Below are positions 17,707 to 27,496 of a stretch of DNA of 64,000 nucleotides, one piece after another. Origin of the DNA: an uncultured Pelagibacteraceae bacterium (GTDB lineage: Bacteria > Pseudomonadota > Alphaproteobacteria > Pelagibacterales > Pelagibacteraceae). The notes beneath the pieces are model-generated. The model did not search any database. It saw only the letters and a list, made by a program, of their open reading frames with translations, and was not told the origin of the DNA. A program made the translations under genes and the position numbers. The DNA lies in NCBI GenBank assembly GCA_902526645.1, contig CABZLS010000001.1, positions 1 through 64,000 of the forward strand. Direction: 5' to 3'. Each line of letters opens with the position of its first letter. The stretch's first letter is position 1.

Positions 17707-18267
17707 TTAGATTTTTTTTACGTATTCTAAGTTTCTGGTATCGATAATTATTTCATCTCCTGACTCTATAAAAGGTGGGACTTGAATATTAAGACCATTA
17801 TCTAATATAGCAGGTTTGTAAGATGATGAAATAGTTTGTCCTTTCAAAGCTGCATCAGTCGATTTTATTTTAGTTACAACTTGATTGGGTAAATCTACTG
17901 AAATTACAGAGTCATTATAAAAATTTACTATCACCAATAAATTTTCAGTTAATAATTTCCCTTTTTTTCCAACAATATCTTTTTTTATTTCTATTTGTTC
18001 AAAAGTTTTAGGTTCCATAAAAAAATAATTGTGTTCATCCTCATATAAATAATTATAGTTTTGCTCTTCTAACGAGGCTTTTTCAACCGTCTCGCTTGAT
18101 CTAAATCTTTCATTAAGTTTAGTATTTTTATTTACACTTTTCATTTCAACCTGTGCAAAAGCACCACCTTTACCAGGTTTCACATGTTGAGTTTTGAGCA
18201 CTTGCCATAAATCATTTTTATATTCTAAAAGCATACCCACTCTTATTTCACCTGCATTAATTTTCAT
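17707..18267 (-). CDS. efp: Elongation factor P
   Basis: The 186 residues match EF-P: an N-terminal KOW-like domain (MKINAGEIRVGMLLEYKNDLW), the modified-lysine loop VKPGKGGAFAQVEM, and the C-terminal OB domains ending DEIIIDTRNLEYVKK. The loop lysine K32 or so (PGKGG) is the site where EF-P is lysylated or otherwise modified in many bacteria. EF-P relieves ribosome stalling at polyproline. It starts overlapping the thiE stop by four bases. Confidence 0.95.
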   Translation of the reverse strand: MKINAGEIRVGMLLEYKNDLWQVLKTQHVKPGKGGAFAQVEMKSVNKNTKLNERFRSSETVEKASLEEQNYNYLYEDEHNYFFMEPKTFEQIEIKKDIVGKKGKLLTENLLVIVNFYNDSVISVDLPNQVVTKIKSTDAALKGQTISSSYKPAILDNGLNIQVPPFIESGDEIIIDTRNLEYVKKI

Positions 18268-18878
18268 TTTAAATATCTTATTGCCTCAATTGGATTTAAT
18301 TTTTTATTTTTCCAAATGTAGCCTGAGATAGCTAAAAAGTTTGCTTTATTCAATAGTAGTTTTTTATAATTTTTTGAATTAATACCACCAATTACTACAA
18401 TTGGAGTTTTTGTAATTTTTTTTATCTTTTTAAGAAGAGTTAAATTTGCTTTATGTTTAGTCCTTTTTGTATTTGAAATATTGAAAGCTCCAAAAGCTAA
18501 ATAATCAGCTTTACCACTCATAGCTTTTTTTGCTAGTTTTATTGAATTATGGCATGTAACTCCAATGATTTTATTTTTTAAAATTTTTCTTGCTTTTATT
18601 AATTTCATATCATTTTGTCCTAAATGACAACCATCAGCATTTAACTTTTTTGTAAGTTTTACGTCGTCGTTTATTAAAAATTTTGTCTTATATTTTTTAC
18701 AAATTTTTTTAATTTTCTTACCTATCAATATTTTGTTTTTGAAAGAAGTTCTTTTAAGCCTTAGTTGAAAAAAACTCGTTTTATTTAATCTTAAGATTCT
18801 TATTAAATCATTATAAAATGTATCTTCTATTTTGTTTGGGGAAATAAGATAAATGAATTTTTTTTTATTAATTCTCAA
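18264..18878 (-). CDS. thiE: Thiamine phosphate synthase
   Basis: The 204-residue TIM barrel shows the ThiE pattern. FFQLRLKRTSF is the counterpart of the usual QxRxK substrate-binding strand, followed by LINDDVKLTKKLNADGCHLGQND. IIGVTCHNSIKLAKKA and YLAFGAFNISNTKR come next, and IVVIGGINSKN closes the barrel. It joins HMP-PP with the thiazole phosphate. Together with ThiD in this window it would support thiamine synthesis from salvaged pyrimidine. It overlaps fba by 11 bases and efp by 4. Confidence 0.88.
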   Translation of the reverse strand: MRINKKKFIYLISPNKIEDTFYNDLIRILRLNKTSFFQLRLKRTSFKNKILIGKKIKKICKKYKTKFLINDDVKLTKKLNADGCHLGQNDMKLIKARKILKNKIIGVTCHNSIKLAKKAMSGKADYLAFGAFNISNTKRTKHKANLTLLKKIKKITKTPIVVIGGINSKNYKKLLLNKANFLAISGYIWKNKKLNPIEAIRYLK

Positions 18879-19875
18879 TTTCTTTGGACCATTTTCCTTG
18901 AGCAGCCAGTGTATTCATTTTTGCTCGGTGATTAAATATCTCTTGTGTACCATCGATATTCTTTGTATCTTTCGCCCAAAATTTAAGTGCACTTTGCTGA
19001 AGAGCTCGTCCATAGGAATAACTCATTATAAAATTAGTATCATTAAATTTGTTTATTAAATGAAGATTTTCTGTTGCCTCCACCTCTGATTGTCCACCAG
19101 ATAGAAAAGCAATCCCTGGAATTTCTGATGGAACAGAATTTTTAAGACAATCTAATGTTAATTTTGCAACTTCTTCACCAGGTATTTTTTCTTGCGATTT
19201 ATTTCCAGCTAAGATCATATTTGGTTTTAAAATAACTCCTTTTAAATCAACTTTATGAAATATAAGCTGATCAAAGCATTTTTTTATTACTTCTGAAGTT
19301 TTTAATAGACAATCTTTTGCAGAGTGTTCTCCATCCATTAATACTTCTGGCTCAACAATCGGTACCATATTATTTTCTTGAACTAAAGATGCATATCGAG
19401 CTAATGCATGAGCATTAGTTTCTATTGATAGTTTGCTTGGAAAGTTTTTAGAAATACTATAAACACCTCTCCATTTAGTGAATTTTGCACCAAGTTTATA
19501 ATACTCTTTTAATCTTTCTCTTAAACCATCTAAACCTTCAGTAATTTTTTCTTCGGGTGAACCAGCTAAGTTTTTAGCACCTGTGTCTACTTTAATACCA
19601 GGGTATGAACCCATACTCGAAATTAATTCAGGCACACTTATATTTTTTGAGGTTTTTTGTTTTATAGTTTCATCATATAGAATTACACCACCTATACACT
19701 CAGACATGCTTGTGGAACTAAAAAGAATTTCTCTAAATAATAATCTGTTTTCTGGATTTGAAACAATTCTCACTGCATCAAGTCTCTTAGTCATTGTTCC
19801 AGTACTTTCATCAGCAGCTAAAATTCCTTTTCCTTTTTTAAGAATATTAAGGGCTATATGATTTAGTTCTGACAT
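18868..19875 (-). CDS. fbaB: Class I fructose-bisphosphate aldolase
   Basis: This 335-residue aldolase is of the metal-independent class I type, as in eukaryotes. It begins with ILKKGKGILAADESTGTMTKRL. The Schiff-base lysine is in KGVILKPNMILAGNKS, about residue 215. IAFLSGGQSEVEA and FIMSYSYGRALQQSAL are the late phosphate-binding segments. It cleaves or, in this setting, more likely forms fructose-1,6-bisphosphate. It lies one base from pgk, in the tkt-gap-pgk-fba run. No class II aldolase is visible in this window. Confidence 0.93.
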   Translation of the reverse strand: MSELNHIALNILKKGKGILAADESTGTMTKRLDAVRIVSNPENRLLFREILFSSTSMSECIGGVILYDETIKQKTSKNISVPELISSMGSYPGIKVDTGAKNLAGSPEEKITEGLDGLRERLKEYYKLGAKFTKWRGVYSISKNFPSKLSIETNAHALARYASLVQENNMVPIVEPEVLMDGEHSAKDCLLKTSEVIKKCFDQLIFHKVDLKGVILKPNMILAGNKSQEKIPGEEVAKLTLDCLKNSVPSEIPGIAFLSGGQSEVEATENLHLINKFNDTNFIMSYSYGRALQQSALKFWAKDTKNIDGTQEIFNHRAKMNTLAAQGKWSKEIEN

Positions 19876-19876
19876 T

Positions 19877-21055
19877 TTAATTTAAAGCCTTTATACCAGG
19901 AAGTTTTTTTCCTTCAAGATATTCTAGAAATGCTCCACCAGCAGTTGAAACAAAGTTAAAATCTTTTACTGCTTTGATTTGGTTTAAAATCGCCACTGTA
20001 TCTCCTCCTCCTGCTACAGAATAAATTAGGTTGGCTTTATTTTTTTTTATAATAGTTTTTGCTATTTCAATACTACCATTAGCAAAATTTGGATTTTCAA
20101 AATATCCAGCGGGTCCATTCCACAGAACAGTTTGACTTTTATCAATTATATTTTTAATTTCTAATATTGTTTTTGGCCCAATATCTAAAATTAAATCATC
20201 ATTTGTAATTTCGTTTAATTCCTTAACCTCTGATTTATCTTCTACACTTTTACCGACCAAAACATCTTTTGGAAAAAAAATTGAACAAGAGTATTTTTTG
20301 GCGGTTTCAAAAATGTCTCTAACAATCGAGTCACAATTTTGCTCTTTAAGTGATTTTCCAACTGAGTAACCTTTGTAACTTAAAATATTATTAGCCATTC
20401 CTCCCACAATGACAATATTGTTGAAATTTGGTATCAAATTTTTAATTATTCCTATTTTTGTAGATATCTTTGATCCACCAATTATGCAGGTTATCGGTTT
20501 TTTTATCTCAGTAGTAATTTTTTTTAATGCATTTATCTCAGTTTCAAGCTGTAATCCAGCATACGAAGGTATAAAATTTGTTACTTTACATATTGAAGCA
20601 TGAGCTCTGTGTGAGCATGAAAATGCATCATTAACATATAAATCAGCAAGTTCTGCTAAATGTTTTGCAAAATAAATATCATTTTTTTCCTCTCCCTCAT
20701 AAAATCTTATATTCTCTAAAAAAATTATCTGGTCACTAGGATTCTCGAATAAATCCTCTTTTTTTAGATTAAAAATATCTTCTTTAATTAATATAATTTT
20801 TTTATCTATTTTTTTTTCAATATTTTCACAAATTGGCTTAAGAGAAAGGTCTTTATTGAATTTACCTTTTGGTCTACCAACATGGGAAATTACTAGAATT
20901 TTTGATTTTTTTTGAATTAAAAAATTAATAACTGGAATGATTTTATTTATTCTTGTTTCATCGGTAATTGATCCATTTTTAAGTGGAACATTTAAATCTA
21001 ATCTTAACAAAACTTTTTTTTGATTTAGATTTTCTTGATCTATAATTTTTTTCAT
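19877..21055 (-). CDS. pgk: Phosphoglycerate kinase
   Basis: The 392 residues match PGK: N-terminal VLLRLDLNVPLKNGSITDETRI, HVGRPKGK, FYEGEEKND and then the HRAHAS strand. The C-domain shows GGSKISTKIGIIKNL and the nucleotide-binding LWNGPAGYFENPNFANGS, ending SVAGGGDTVAILNQ and TAGGAFLEYLEGKKLPG. It interconverts 1,3-bisphosphoglycerate and 3-phosphoglycerate. The start codon overlaps the gap stop by one base (TAATG). Confidence 0.96.
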   Translation of the reverse strand: MKKIIDQENLNQKKVLLRLDLNVPLKNGSITDETRINKIIPVINFLIQKKSKILVISHVGRPKGKFNKDLSLKPICENIEKKIDKKIILIKEDIFNLKKEDLFENPSDQIIFLENIRFYEGEEKNDIYFAKHLAELADLYVNDAFSCSHRAHASICKVTNFIPSYAGLQLETEINALKKITTEIKKPITCIIGGSKISTKIGIIKNLIPNFNNIVIVGGMANNILSYKGYSVGKSLKEQNCDSIVRDIFETAKKYSCSIFFPKDVLVGKSVEDKSEVKELNEITNDDLILDIGPKTILEIKNIIDKSQTVLWNGPAGYFENPNFANGSIEIAKTIIKKNKANLIYSVAGGGDTVAILNQIKAVKDFNFVSTAGGAFLEYLEGKKLPGIKALN

Positions 21056-22056
21056 TAAGAAATTTTATGAATATACTCTGCAATATCACACATTCTATTT
21101 GAAAAACCCCATTCATTATCATACCATGCAGAGATTTTACCTAAATTCTTACCCACAACATTTGTTAAACTTGCATCAATAATTGATGAAGCAGGATTGT
21201 GATTAAAATCTATAGAAACAAGTTTTTCTTTTGTTATCTCAAGAATTTTGTTCTTTTTACTAAAATTCTCGAATGCTAAATTTATTTTTTCAGCACTCAA
21301 ATTTTTTTTAGTATAAAAAACAAATTCAATTAAAGAGACATTTGGAGTGGGAACTCTCATTGCTATACCCTCTAATTTACCTTTTAAGGAAGGAATAATT
21401 TCACCGATTGCTTTTGATGCCCCTGTTGAAGTTGGTACAATTGATTGAGCTGCAGATCTTGCTCTTCTTGGGTCTTTATGAGAATTATCTAAAATTCTTT
21501 GATCACTCGTAAAAGCATGTATTGTTGTCATAAACCCTTTTTCAATTTCAAAATTTTCATTCAAAATATTTGCGACTGGTGCTAGACAATTTGTTGTACA
21601 TGATGCGGCAGAAATAATTTTATCCTCTTTTTTCAATTCTTTTTCATTTACTCCAAAAACGATAGTCTTATCAGCATTTTTACATGGGGCAGAAACAATA
21701 ACTTTTTTCGCTCCATTATTCAGATGTGGTAGTAATTTTTCTTTAGAATTAAATTTTCCAGTACATTCAAAAACATAATCGACATCATATTTTTTCCAAT
21801 TAATTTTTTTTAAATCTGTTTCTTGGCTAAAAGTAATTTTGTTCTTATTTATAATAAGGTGTTTTTCATCAAAACTTATATCTGCATTAAATCTTCCATG
21901 AATAGAGTCATATTTCATAAGAGCTGAACAAGCTTGTGAATTTGTTTTGTTATTAATATGTTTTATTTCAATATTCTTATTATTGTTTTCTATAATAGAA
22001 CGAATAATCATTCTGCCTATTCTACCCATTCCATTAATACCTATTTTTACTTTCAT
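21055..22056 (-). CDS. gap: Glyceraldehyde-3-phosphate dehydrogenase
   Basis: The 333-residue protein has the NAD-binding [15 protein letters not shown] at the start. The catalytic cysteine lies in [13 protein letters not shown] (about residue 153), with [20 protein letters not shown] and the C-terminal [14 protein letters not shown]. It is the phosphorylating GAPDH of lower glycolysis and gluconeogenesis. Its start overlaps the tkt stop by four bases. NAD versus NADP preference cannot be decided by eye. Confidence 0.96.
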   Translation of the reverse strand: MKVKIGINGMGRIGRMIIRSIIENNNKNIEIKHINNKTNSQACSALMKYDSIHGRFNADISFDEKHLIINKNKITFSQETDLKKINWKKYDVDYVFECTGKFNSKEKLLPHLNNGAKKVIVSAPCKNADKTIVFGVNEKELKKEDKIISAASCTTNCLAPVANILNENFEIEKGFMTTIHAFTSDQRILDNSHKDPRRARSAAQSIVPTSTGASKAIGEIIPSLKGKLEGIAMRVPTPNVSLIEFVFYTKKNLSAEKINLAFENFSKKNKILEITKEKLVSIDFNHNPASSIIDASLTNVVGKNLGKISAWYDNEWGFSNRMCDIAEYIHKIS

Positions 22057-24056
22057 AGTTTTTTTTTAATCTTTTTTATAATGTTTTCTGAAGCCATTCC
22101 AAAATGCTCATATATTTTATTATATGGTGCACTTTTACCAAAATCATTAATTCCAAAATTTAATCCATCTGTACCAGTATATTTTTTCCAATAATTTGTT
22201 TCGGAAGCCTCTATAGATACAACAAGCTTAGCTTCAGATAAAATTTCATTTTTATAGCCTTCACTTTGTTGATCAAATAATTCTTGGCAAGGCATTGATA
22301 TTATTTTTGAATAAATGCCATCTGTGGCTAATTTATGACCAATATTAATTGCAAGGTTTGTTTCTGATCCAGTTGCTATAATTGTTAATTTGATTTTGTC
22401 TCCAGTTCTTAAGATTTCATAAGCACCAACAGCAGATTTATTTTTTGGTGTATTTTTTTTACGCACAGGATTAATTCCCTGTCTGGACAAAGCTATAACG
22501 CTAGGAGTGTTTTTACTTTCAAGAGCCAATTGCCAACATTCAAATGTTTCAATTAAGTCAGAGGGTCTAAAAACATTCAAATTTGGTATAGATCTTAAAC
22601 TTGCTAATTGTTCTATTGGTTGATGAGTTGGACCATCCTCACCAAGACCTATTGAGTCATGTGTAAATACATATATAACTTTTTGTTTCATCATAGCCGC
22701 AAGCCTAATGGATGGCTTACAATAATCACTAAATATTAGAAAAGTTCCACCATATGGTATTAGGCCACTATGAAGAGAAATACCATTCATAATTCCACAC
22801 ATTGCATGTTCTCTCACACCATAATGAATATAATTTCCTGAAAAATCGTTAGGTTTAATAATTTTATGATTTTTTGTTTTGGTATTATTTGAACCAGCAA
22901 GGTCAGCTGATCCACCTACCAGACCTGGAAGTTTGGAAACAATTTCTAAAAATTTTTCAGAGCATTTTCTGGTTGCCATTGGCTCTAAAGTTTTTAAATA
23001 ATCTATTTTTACTTTTTCTATATCCCTAAATATAGCTTCTCTTATAATGTTATATCCTGGAGGAAAATCTTTTTTAAATTTACTTGAGAGACTCCATCCT
23101 AACCAACCTAATTTTCTAAGTCTCTTGCTATAATCTTTTTCCTCTTTTTCAGCTTTTTTTGATGCTTTTTCTCCAATTGATTTCCATTCATTAATTAGAT
23201 TTTTTGGAATTTCGAAAGGCTTATTGATCCAATTTAATTTTTTTCTAACTAGTTTAATTTCATCTTCACCTAACGGACTTCCATGAGACGAGGCTTTGCC
23301 ACCTTTATTAGGAGATCCATAGCCAATTGTTGTTTTGCAAGAAATTGCTATAGGTTTTTTTGATTTTTGTGCTCTTTTAAGAGCTTTAGTAATCTCTTTA
23401 TAATTATGACCATTAATCTTTAAATATTCCCAACCATAACTCTTAAACCTTTTTTCGTGGTTATCTGAAACTGCTAAATTAGTGGGACCATCAATTGATA
23501 TTGAATTATTATCAAATAATAAAATAAGATTTTTTAACTTTAAATGTCCAGCAAGACTTAAAGCTTCATGACTTATCCCTTCCATTAAACATCCATCACC
23601 TGCTAGAACATAAGTTTTATGATCAATTATTTTTTTCCCAACTTTATTTTTTAAAATTTCTTCTGACAAAGCAAAACCAACTGCATTTGATATTCCTTGT
23701 CCCAGAGGACCAGTGGTAGTTTCAATGCCTGAGTTTGGATGATATTCTGGATGACCAGCGCAAATACAATGAAGTTGTCTAAAATTTTTTATATCATTAA
23801 GAGAAACACTTTTATATCCAGTAAGATACAAAAGAGAGTATAACAACATAGAACCATGACCTGCCGAAAGAACAAATCTATCTCTATTTATCCAACTTGG
23901 ATTTTTTGGATTAAAATTAAGAAAATCTTTGAATAAAACAGTCGCCACATCTGCCATACCCATAGGCATACCTGGATGACCAGAATTAGCTTTTTGCACA
24001 GCGTCAATTGATAAAAATCTTATACAATTAGCTAATTCTTTATATTGTTTACTCAA
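22053..24056 (-). CDS. tkt: Transketolase
   Basis: The 667-residue protein has the transketolase layout: N-terminal [21 protein letters not shown], thiamine-diphosphate motif [13 protein letters not shown] with its NN end ([10 protein letters not shown]), then [17 protein letters not shown] and [21 protein letters not shown]-terminal [11 protein letters not shown] closes it. It moves two-carbon units in the pentose phosphate pathway. It is the first gene of the long minus-strand run and is divergent from the coiled-coil/zapA genes across 55 bases. Confidence 0.96.
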   Translation of the reverse strand: MSKQYKELANCIRFLSIDAVQKANSGHPGMPMGMADVATVLFKDFLNFNPKNPSWINRDRFVLSAGHGSMLLYSLLYLTGYKSVSLNDIKNFRQLHCICAGHPEYHPNSGIETTTGPLGQGISNAVGFALSEEILKNKVGKKIIDHKTYVLAGDGCLMEGISHEALSLAGHLKLKNLILLFDNNSISIDGPTNLAVSDNHEKRFKSYGWEYLKINGHNYKEITKALKRAQKSKKPIAISCKTTIGYGSPNKGGKASSHGSPLGEDEIKLVRKKLNWINKPFEIPKNLINEWKSIGEKASKKAEKEEKDYSKRLRKLGWLGWSLSSKFKKDFPPGYNIIREAIFRDIEKVKIDYLKTLEPMATRKCSEKFLEIVSKLPGLVGGSADLAGSNNTKTKNHKIIKPNDFSGNYIHYGVREHAMCGIMNGISLHSGLIPYGGTFLIFSDYCKPSIRLAAMMKQKVIYVFTHDSIGLGEDGPTHQPIEQLASLRSIPNLNVFRPSDLIETFECWQLALESKNTPSVIALSRQGINPVRKKNTPKNKSAVGAYEILRTGDKIKLTIIATGSETNLAINIGHKLATDGIYSKIISMPCQELFDQQSEGYKNEILSEAKLVVSIEASETNYWKKYTGTDGLNFGINDFGKSAPYNKIYEHFGMASENIIKKIKKKL

Positions 24057-24111
24057 AAAATTATCCTGTCTAGACTAAGAAGATTCTATTTAATAATATG
24101 TTTATATATAT

Positions 24112-24435
24112 ATGAATTCTGTGATCGAAAAAGAAAAAAAATTAAATTCAGCGTTAACAAAATTAAAAAACTTAAAATTCAAAAATCCACGAACTAAAAA
24201 AGATATAGAAAATTTAAATGCTCAAAAAAATCAATTAGAAATTGAAAAAATAGAATTGGAGCATAAATATAAAAGTTTAAGGGATGATTATAACAATTTA
24301 ACTCACAAATTAAATGAATTACAAAATAAGGAAAAAAAAGACCAAAAGAAACAATCAGAATTTTCTGAAAAAATTGATGAATTAAATCAAGAAACAGATA
24401 CTTTATTGGAAGAAATAGATAAATGGCAAACGTAA
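24112..24435 (+). CDS. Small coiled-coil protein (DUF4164-like)
   Basis: A 107-residue protein that is almost entirely a heptad-rich coiled coil, without signal peptide or membrane helix. Its sequence is dominated by Lys, Glu, Asn and Leu. The place just before zapA, with 13 bases of overlap, is the place of the DUF4164 family in other alphaproteobacteria. Such composition gives weak similarity to many proteins, so the family name comes mostly from context. A role with ZapA at the division site is possible but not shown. Confidence 0.6.
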   Translation: MNSVIEKEKKLNSALTKLKNLKFKNPRTKKDIENLNAQKNQLEIEKIELEHKYKSLRDDYNNLTHKLNELQNKEKKDQKKQSEFSEKIDELNQETDTLLEEIDKWQT

Positions 24436-24869
24436 GTATTAAATTTAATGGAAAAGAATTTTTATTGTCCTGTGAGGATGGACAAGAAGAACATTTAGAA
24501 GAGTTATTAATTCAAATAAATAAAAAATTTAATAAGCTTAAAAATGAATTAGGAAATTTGGGTGAAAATAAGTTGCTATTGATTACAGCAGTTAAGGTAA
24601 TGGATGAGTATTATGAAACTTCCAAAAAGGTTGAACAAAAAAAAATAGAATTAAAAGAACTATCAAATAAATTTAGAGAATTAAAATCACTAATTTATGA
24701 TTATAGGGATAAAAAAGAGCAAGAAATTAATCTTCTAAGTGATAATCATAATAAAATGAAAAATGAAATTGAAATTAATCAAAAAAATTACGAGAAGTTA
24801 ATTGATGAAGCAGCTGATGAAATTTCGAATTTTGTAGAAAAAGTAAATTTAGAAAATCTATCTCAATAA
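24423..24869 (+). CDS. zapA: Cell division protein ZapA
   Basis: The 148-residue protein starts MANVSIKFNGKEFLLSCEDGQEEHLEELLIQINKKF. This matches the ZapA N-terminal globular part (nucleus of the beta-strand followed by the dimer helix), including LLLITAVKVMDEYYE. A long coiled coil follows. ZapA bundles FtsZ filaments at the division site. The protein is longer than the 100-110 residues of E. coli ZapA, in line with alphaproteobacterial forms. It overlaps the upstream coiled-coil gene by 13 bases. Confidence 0.82.
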   Translation: MANVSIKFNGKEFLLSCEDGQEEHLEELLIQINKKFNKLKNELGNLGENKLLLITAVKVMDEYYETSKKVEQKKIELKELSNKFRELKSLIYDYRDKKEQEINLLSDNHNKMKNEIEINQKNYEKLIDEAADEISNFVEKVNLENLSQ

Positions 24870-24874
24870 ATTTT

Positions 24875-25417
24875 GTGAATAAACCAGATATAAGAAAAAA
24901 GATTCTTCAAATTAGAAAAAAAAAATATACAAATAATGTTGAAATAGATTTTAAGTCAATAATTAGAATTTTAAGAAAAAAAAAAATTAACAAAAAAATT
25001 ATAGGTGGATATTACGCTTATAATTATGAGGCTAATATTATGACAATTTTAGAAAGGTTTGAAAAATTAAACTTTGAAATTTCATTACCAAAAATAGAAA
25101 AAAATTTTCAAATGAATTTTTTTCACTGGTCAACTAAAGATCCAATGAATATAAATGAATATGGAATTCCAGAACCAATTTCTAGTAAAATTAAATATCC
25201 TGATATCTTGTTAGTTCCTTTAGTGGCATTTGATAAAAATTTTAATAGAGTTGGTTATGGCGGGGGATTTTATGACAGATATATCAAAAAATTAAAAAAA
25301 ATTAAAAAGATTATTACAATAGGTATTGCTTTTTCATTTCAAAAAGTAAAAAAAATTTCTGCAGGCAAAAACGATATCAATTTAGATTTTATTATTACAG
25401 AGAAAAAGACTAAATGA
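24875..25417 (+). CDS. 5-formyltetrahydrofolate cyclo-ligase
   Basis: The 180 residues begin at a GTG (24875), five bases after zapA. They show the family core: KKKIIGGYYAYNYEAN, FEISLPKIEKN, DILLVPLVAFDKNFNRVGYGGGFYDRY (the ATP/folate-binding end), then IGIAFSFQ. The enzyme converts 5-formyl-THF to 5,10-methenyl-THF using ATP. In many proteobacteria it lies downstream of zapA with the 6S RNA gene between; here no space for 6S RNA exists at this spot. Confidence 0.9.
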   Translation: MNKPDIRKKILQIRKKKYTNNVEIDFKSIIRILRKKKINKKIIGGYYAYNYEANIMTILERFEKLNFEISLPKIEKNFQMNFFHWSTKDPMNINEYGIPEPISSKIKYPDILLVPLVAFDKNFNRVGYGGGFYDRYIKKLKKIKKIITIGIAFSFQKVKKISAGKNDINLDFIITEKKTK

Positions 25418-26217
25418 AAATATTATTTTTAGGCGATGTTGTTGGAAATTCTGGATGTACAAAGGTTAAGGATAATCTTTCTGATCTAATAAAAAAAAAT
25501 AATATTGATTTTGTGGTTGTAAATAGTGAAAACGCGGATGAGTCAGGAGTAGGTTTATCACAAAAGATATGTTTAGAATTTTTTAATTGTGGTGTGGATG
25601 TTATTACAACAGGTAATCATGTATGGGATCAAAAAGAAATTATGAAATTTATTGATAAAGAAAATCGATTATTAAGACCTAAAAATTTATTTGAACCAGC
25701 ACCTGGAAATGGTTTTGGAATTTTTAAGTCAAAAAATAATTTTAAGATTGGAGTTTTAAATCTCATGGGCAATGTTTTTATGAAAAAATGTGATGATGTT
25801 TTTGAAGTTTCAAAAAAATTTATGAATGAATATAAATTAAAAAAAGATTTCGATTTTCTAATTATTGATTTTCATGGTGAGATAACAAGTGAAAAAAATG
25901 CAATTGGTCATTTTTTTGATGGGAAAGCGACTTTAGTTATTGGAACCCATACTCATATACCAACCAATGATGCGAGAATTTTAAAAAATGGAACTGCTTA
26001 TCAAACTGATGCAGGTATGTGTGGAGATTATGATTCAGTCATTGGGATGAATACAAATAACTCTTTAAATAGATTTTTGAAAAAAGAATCTGTTAAACAC
26101 TTTCCTGCAATAGGTGAGGCTACTTTGAGTGGTGCTATTGTAGAATGTAATATTGAGACGGGATTAGCAATTAAAATTGAAAGTTATATTTCTGGAAATC
26201 TATCAAATAAAACTTAA
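25414..26217 (+). CDS. YmdB-type metallophosphoesterase (TIGR00282)
   Basis: The 267-residue protein has the dinuclear metal-site motifs MKILFLGDVVGNSG, VVNSENADESG, DVITTGNHVWDQKE and DFHGEITSEK, plus the late GTHTHIPTND and QTDAGMCGDYDSVIGM. This is the YmdB family (2',3'-cyclic-nucleotide phosphodiesterases in Bacillus). The start overlaps the cyclo-ligase stop by four bases. The physiological substrate in alphaproteobacteria is not known. Confidence 0.88.
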   Translation: MKILFLGDVVGNSGCTKVKDNLSDLIKKNNIDFVVVNSENADESGVGLSQKICLEFFNCGVDVITTGNHVWDQKEIMKFIDKENRLLRPKNLFEPAPGNGFGIFKSKNNFKIGVLNLMGNVFMKKCDDVFEVSKKFMNEYKLKKDFDFLIIDFHGEITSEKNAIGHFFDGKATLVIGTHTHIPTNDARILKNGTAYQTDAGMCGDYDSVIGMNTNNSLNRFLKKESVKHFPAIGEATLSGAIVECNIETGLAIKIESYISGNLSNKT

Positions 26218-26224
26218 ATTAACT

Positions 26225-26947
26225 ATGGCTGGACATTCACATTGGGCAGGAATTAAACATAAAAAAGGTAAGGCTGATAAAATAAGATCAAAAATTTTTT
26301 CAAAATTATCAAAAGAAATAACTGTAGCTGCTAAATTAGGGGATAAAGATCCAGCAATGAACCCGAGGTTAAGATCTGCTATTCAAGCTGCAAGATCTGC
26401 AAATATGCCAAAAGATAATATTGAAAGAGCAATTGACAAATCTAATATTAATACTGAGCTGAATTTTGATAATTTAAGATATGAGGGTTTTGGACCAGAT
26501 AAAGTGGCAGTTATCGTTGAAGCTTTAACAGATAATAAAAACAGAACTGCATCAAAAATACGGACTATTTTTCAAAAAGCTGGAGGTAATCTTGGCACCC
26601 AAGGCTCTGCATCACATAATTTTAATCAATTAGGTGTTATCAAAATTGATAAAAAGGAAGTTACTGATGAACGTATCTTTGAACTTGCTATAGAGGCTGG
26701 AGCTGATGAGTGTAAATCAAATAAAGATTTTCATGAAATTCATTGTTCAAAAAATGAAATTTATAATGTTAAAAAAGAGCTAGAAAAAGAAATCAATAAT
26801 TTTATATCTACAGCAATTGAATGGATACCTCTCAATAATGTTGAAATTTCAAAAGAAAAAAATGAGGATTTGATTAATTTTTTTGAATCATTAGAAGAGG
26901 AAGAAGATGTTCAAAACGTATATTCAAATGCAGAATTTATTAAATAA
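26225..26947 (+). CDS. yebC: YebC/PmpR family protein (translation/transcription factor)
   Basis: The ATG at 26225 gives 240 residues starting MAGHSHWAGIKHKKGKADKIRS, the invariant YebC N-terminus; an upstream in-frame start at 26177 would overlap the phosphodiesterase. KLSKEITVAAKLGDKDPAMNPRL, MPKDNIERAI and the later YEGFGPDKVAVIVEALTDNKNR confirm it. The family was named as a regulator, and more recently as ribosome-associated rescue of proline-stalled ribosomes. It precedes the RuvC-like gene as in many proteobacteria. Confidence 0.94.
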   Translation: MAGHSHWAGIKHKKGKADKIRSKIFSKLSKEITVAAKLGDKDPAMNPRLRSAIQAARSANMPKDNIERAIDKSNINTELNFDNLRYEGFGPDKVAVIVEALTDNKNRTASKIRTIFQKAGGNLGTQGSASHNFNQLGVIKIDKKEVTDERIFELAIEAGADECKSNKDFHEIHCSKNEIYNVKKELEKEINNFISTAIEWIPLNNVEISKEKNEDLINFFESLEEEEDVQNVYSNAEFIK

Positions 26948-26950
26948 AAT

Positions 26951-27445
26951 ATGTTAATAATTGGTATAGACCCTGGAATTTCTGGATCAATCTGTTTTTT
27001 TGAAGATGGTAAAATAATTGATGTAATAGAAATGCCCACAATGACTGAGGGAAAAAAAAGTAAAAAACAAGTTAATGGATCACAAATATATAATGAAATT
27101 TTAAAAAGAATTAATAAATTAGAAAACAAAGATATTAGAGTAATTGTTGAGCAAGTTTCTGCAATGCCTGGACAAGGGGTAACAAGCATGTTTAATTTTG
27201 GTCAATCATATGGAATATTAAAAGGAATTTGCTCTGCTATGCAATTGCCTATACATTTTGTGAGACCTGCAAAATGGAAAAAATATTTTAATCTTATTAA
27301 TTCTGAGAAAGACGCTAGTCGTACAAGAGCAATAGAAATTTTCCCTTATTATTCCTCACAATTATCAAAAAAAAAGGATGCAAACAAAGCTGATGCTATT
27401 TTAATAGCATTTTTTTATTATGAAACTCGTAAAATAGATGAATAA
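26951..27445 (+). CDS. RuvC-like Holliday junction endonuclease
   Basis: The 164-residue RNase H-fold protein has acidic residues in the right places for RuvC: D7 (GIDPG), E67 (VEQ), and D143/D148 in KKDANKADAILIA. The central segment AMPGQGVTSMFNFGQSYG, with WKK and KDASRTRAIEIFP after it, resembles a branch of RuvC-like nucleases common in phages and alphaproteobacteria rather than classical RuvC. It lies right after yebC, the classical ruvC position, but no ruvA or ruvB follows; tolQ is next. It would cut branched DNA; whether it is the cell's main resolvase cannot be read here. Confidence 0.8.
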   Translation: MLIIGIDPGISGSICFFEDGKIIDVIEMPTMTEGKKSKKQVNGSQIYNEILKRINKLENKDIRVIVEQVSAMPGQGVTSMFNFGQSYGILKGICSAMQLPIHFVRPAKWKKYFNLINSEKDASRTRAIEIFPYYSSQLSKKKDANKADAILIAFFYYETRKIDE

Positions 27446-27496
27446 ATATGAATTTTTAAGACAAAATCATGACACATTTAAGTGTGAGAAGACATC

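Noticed and set aside
24869-24875. 6S RNA gene after zapA
   Set aside because: Often found there in other proteobacteria, but only five bases separate zapA and the cyclo-ligase gene.
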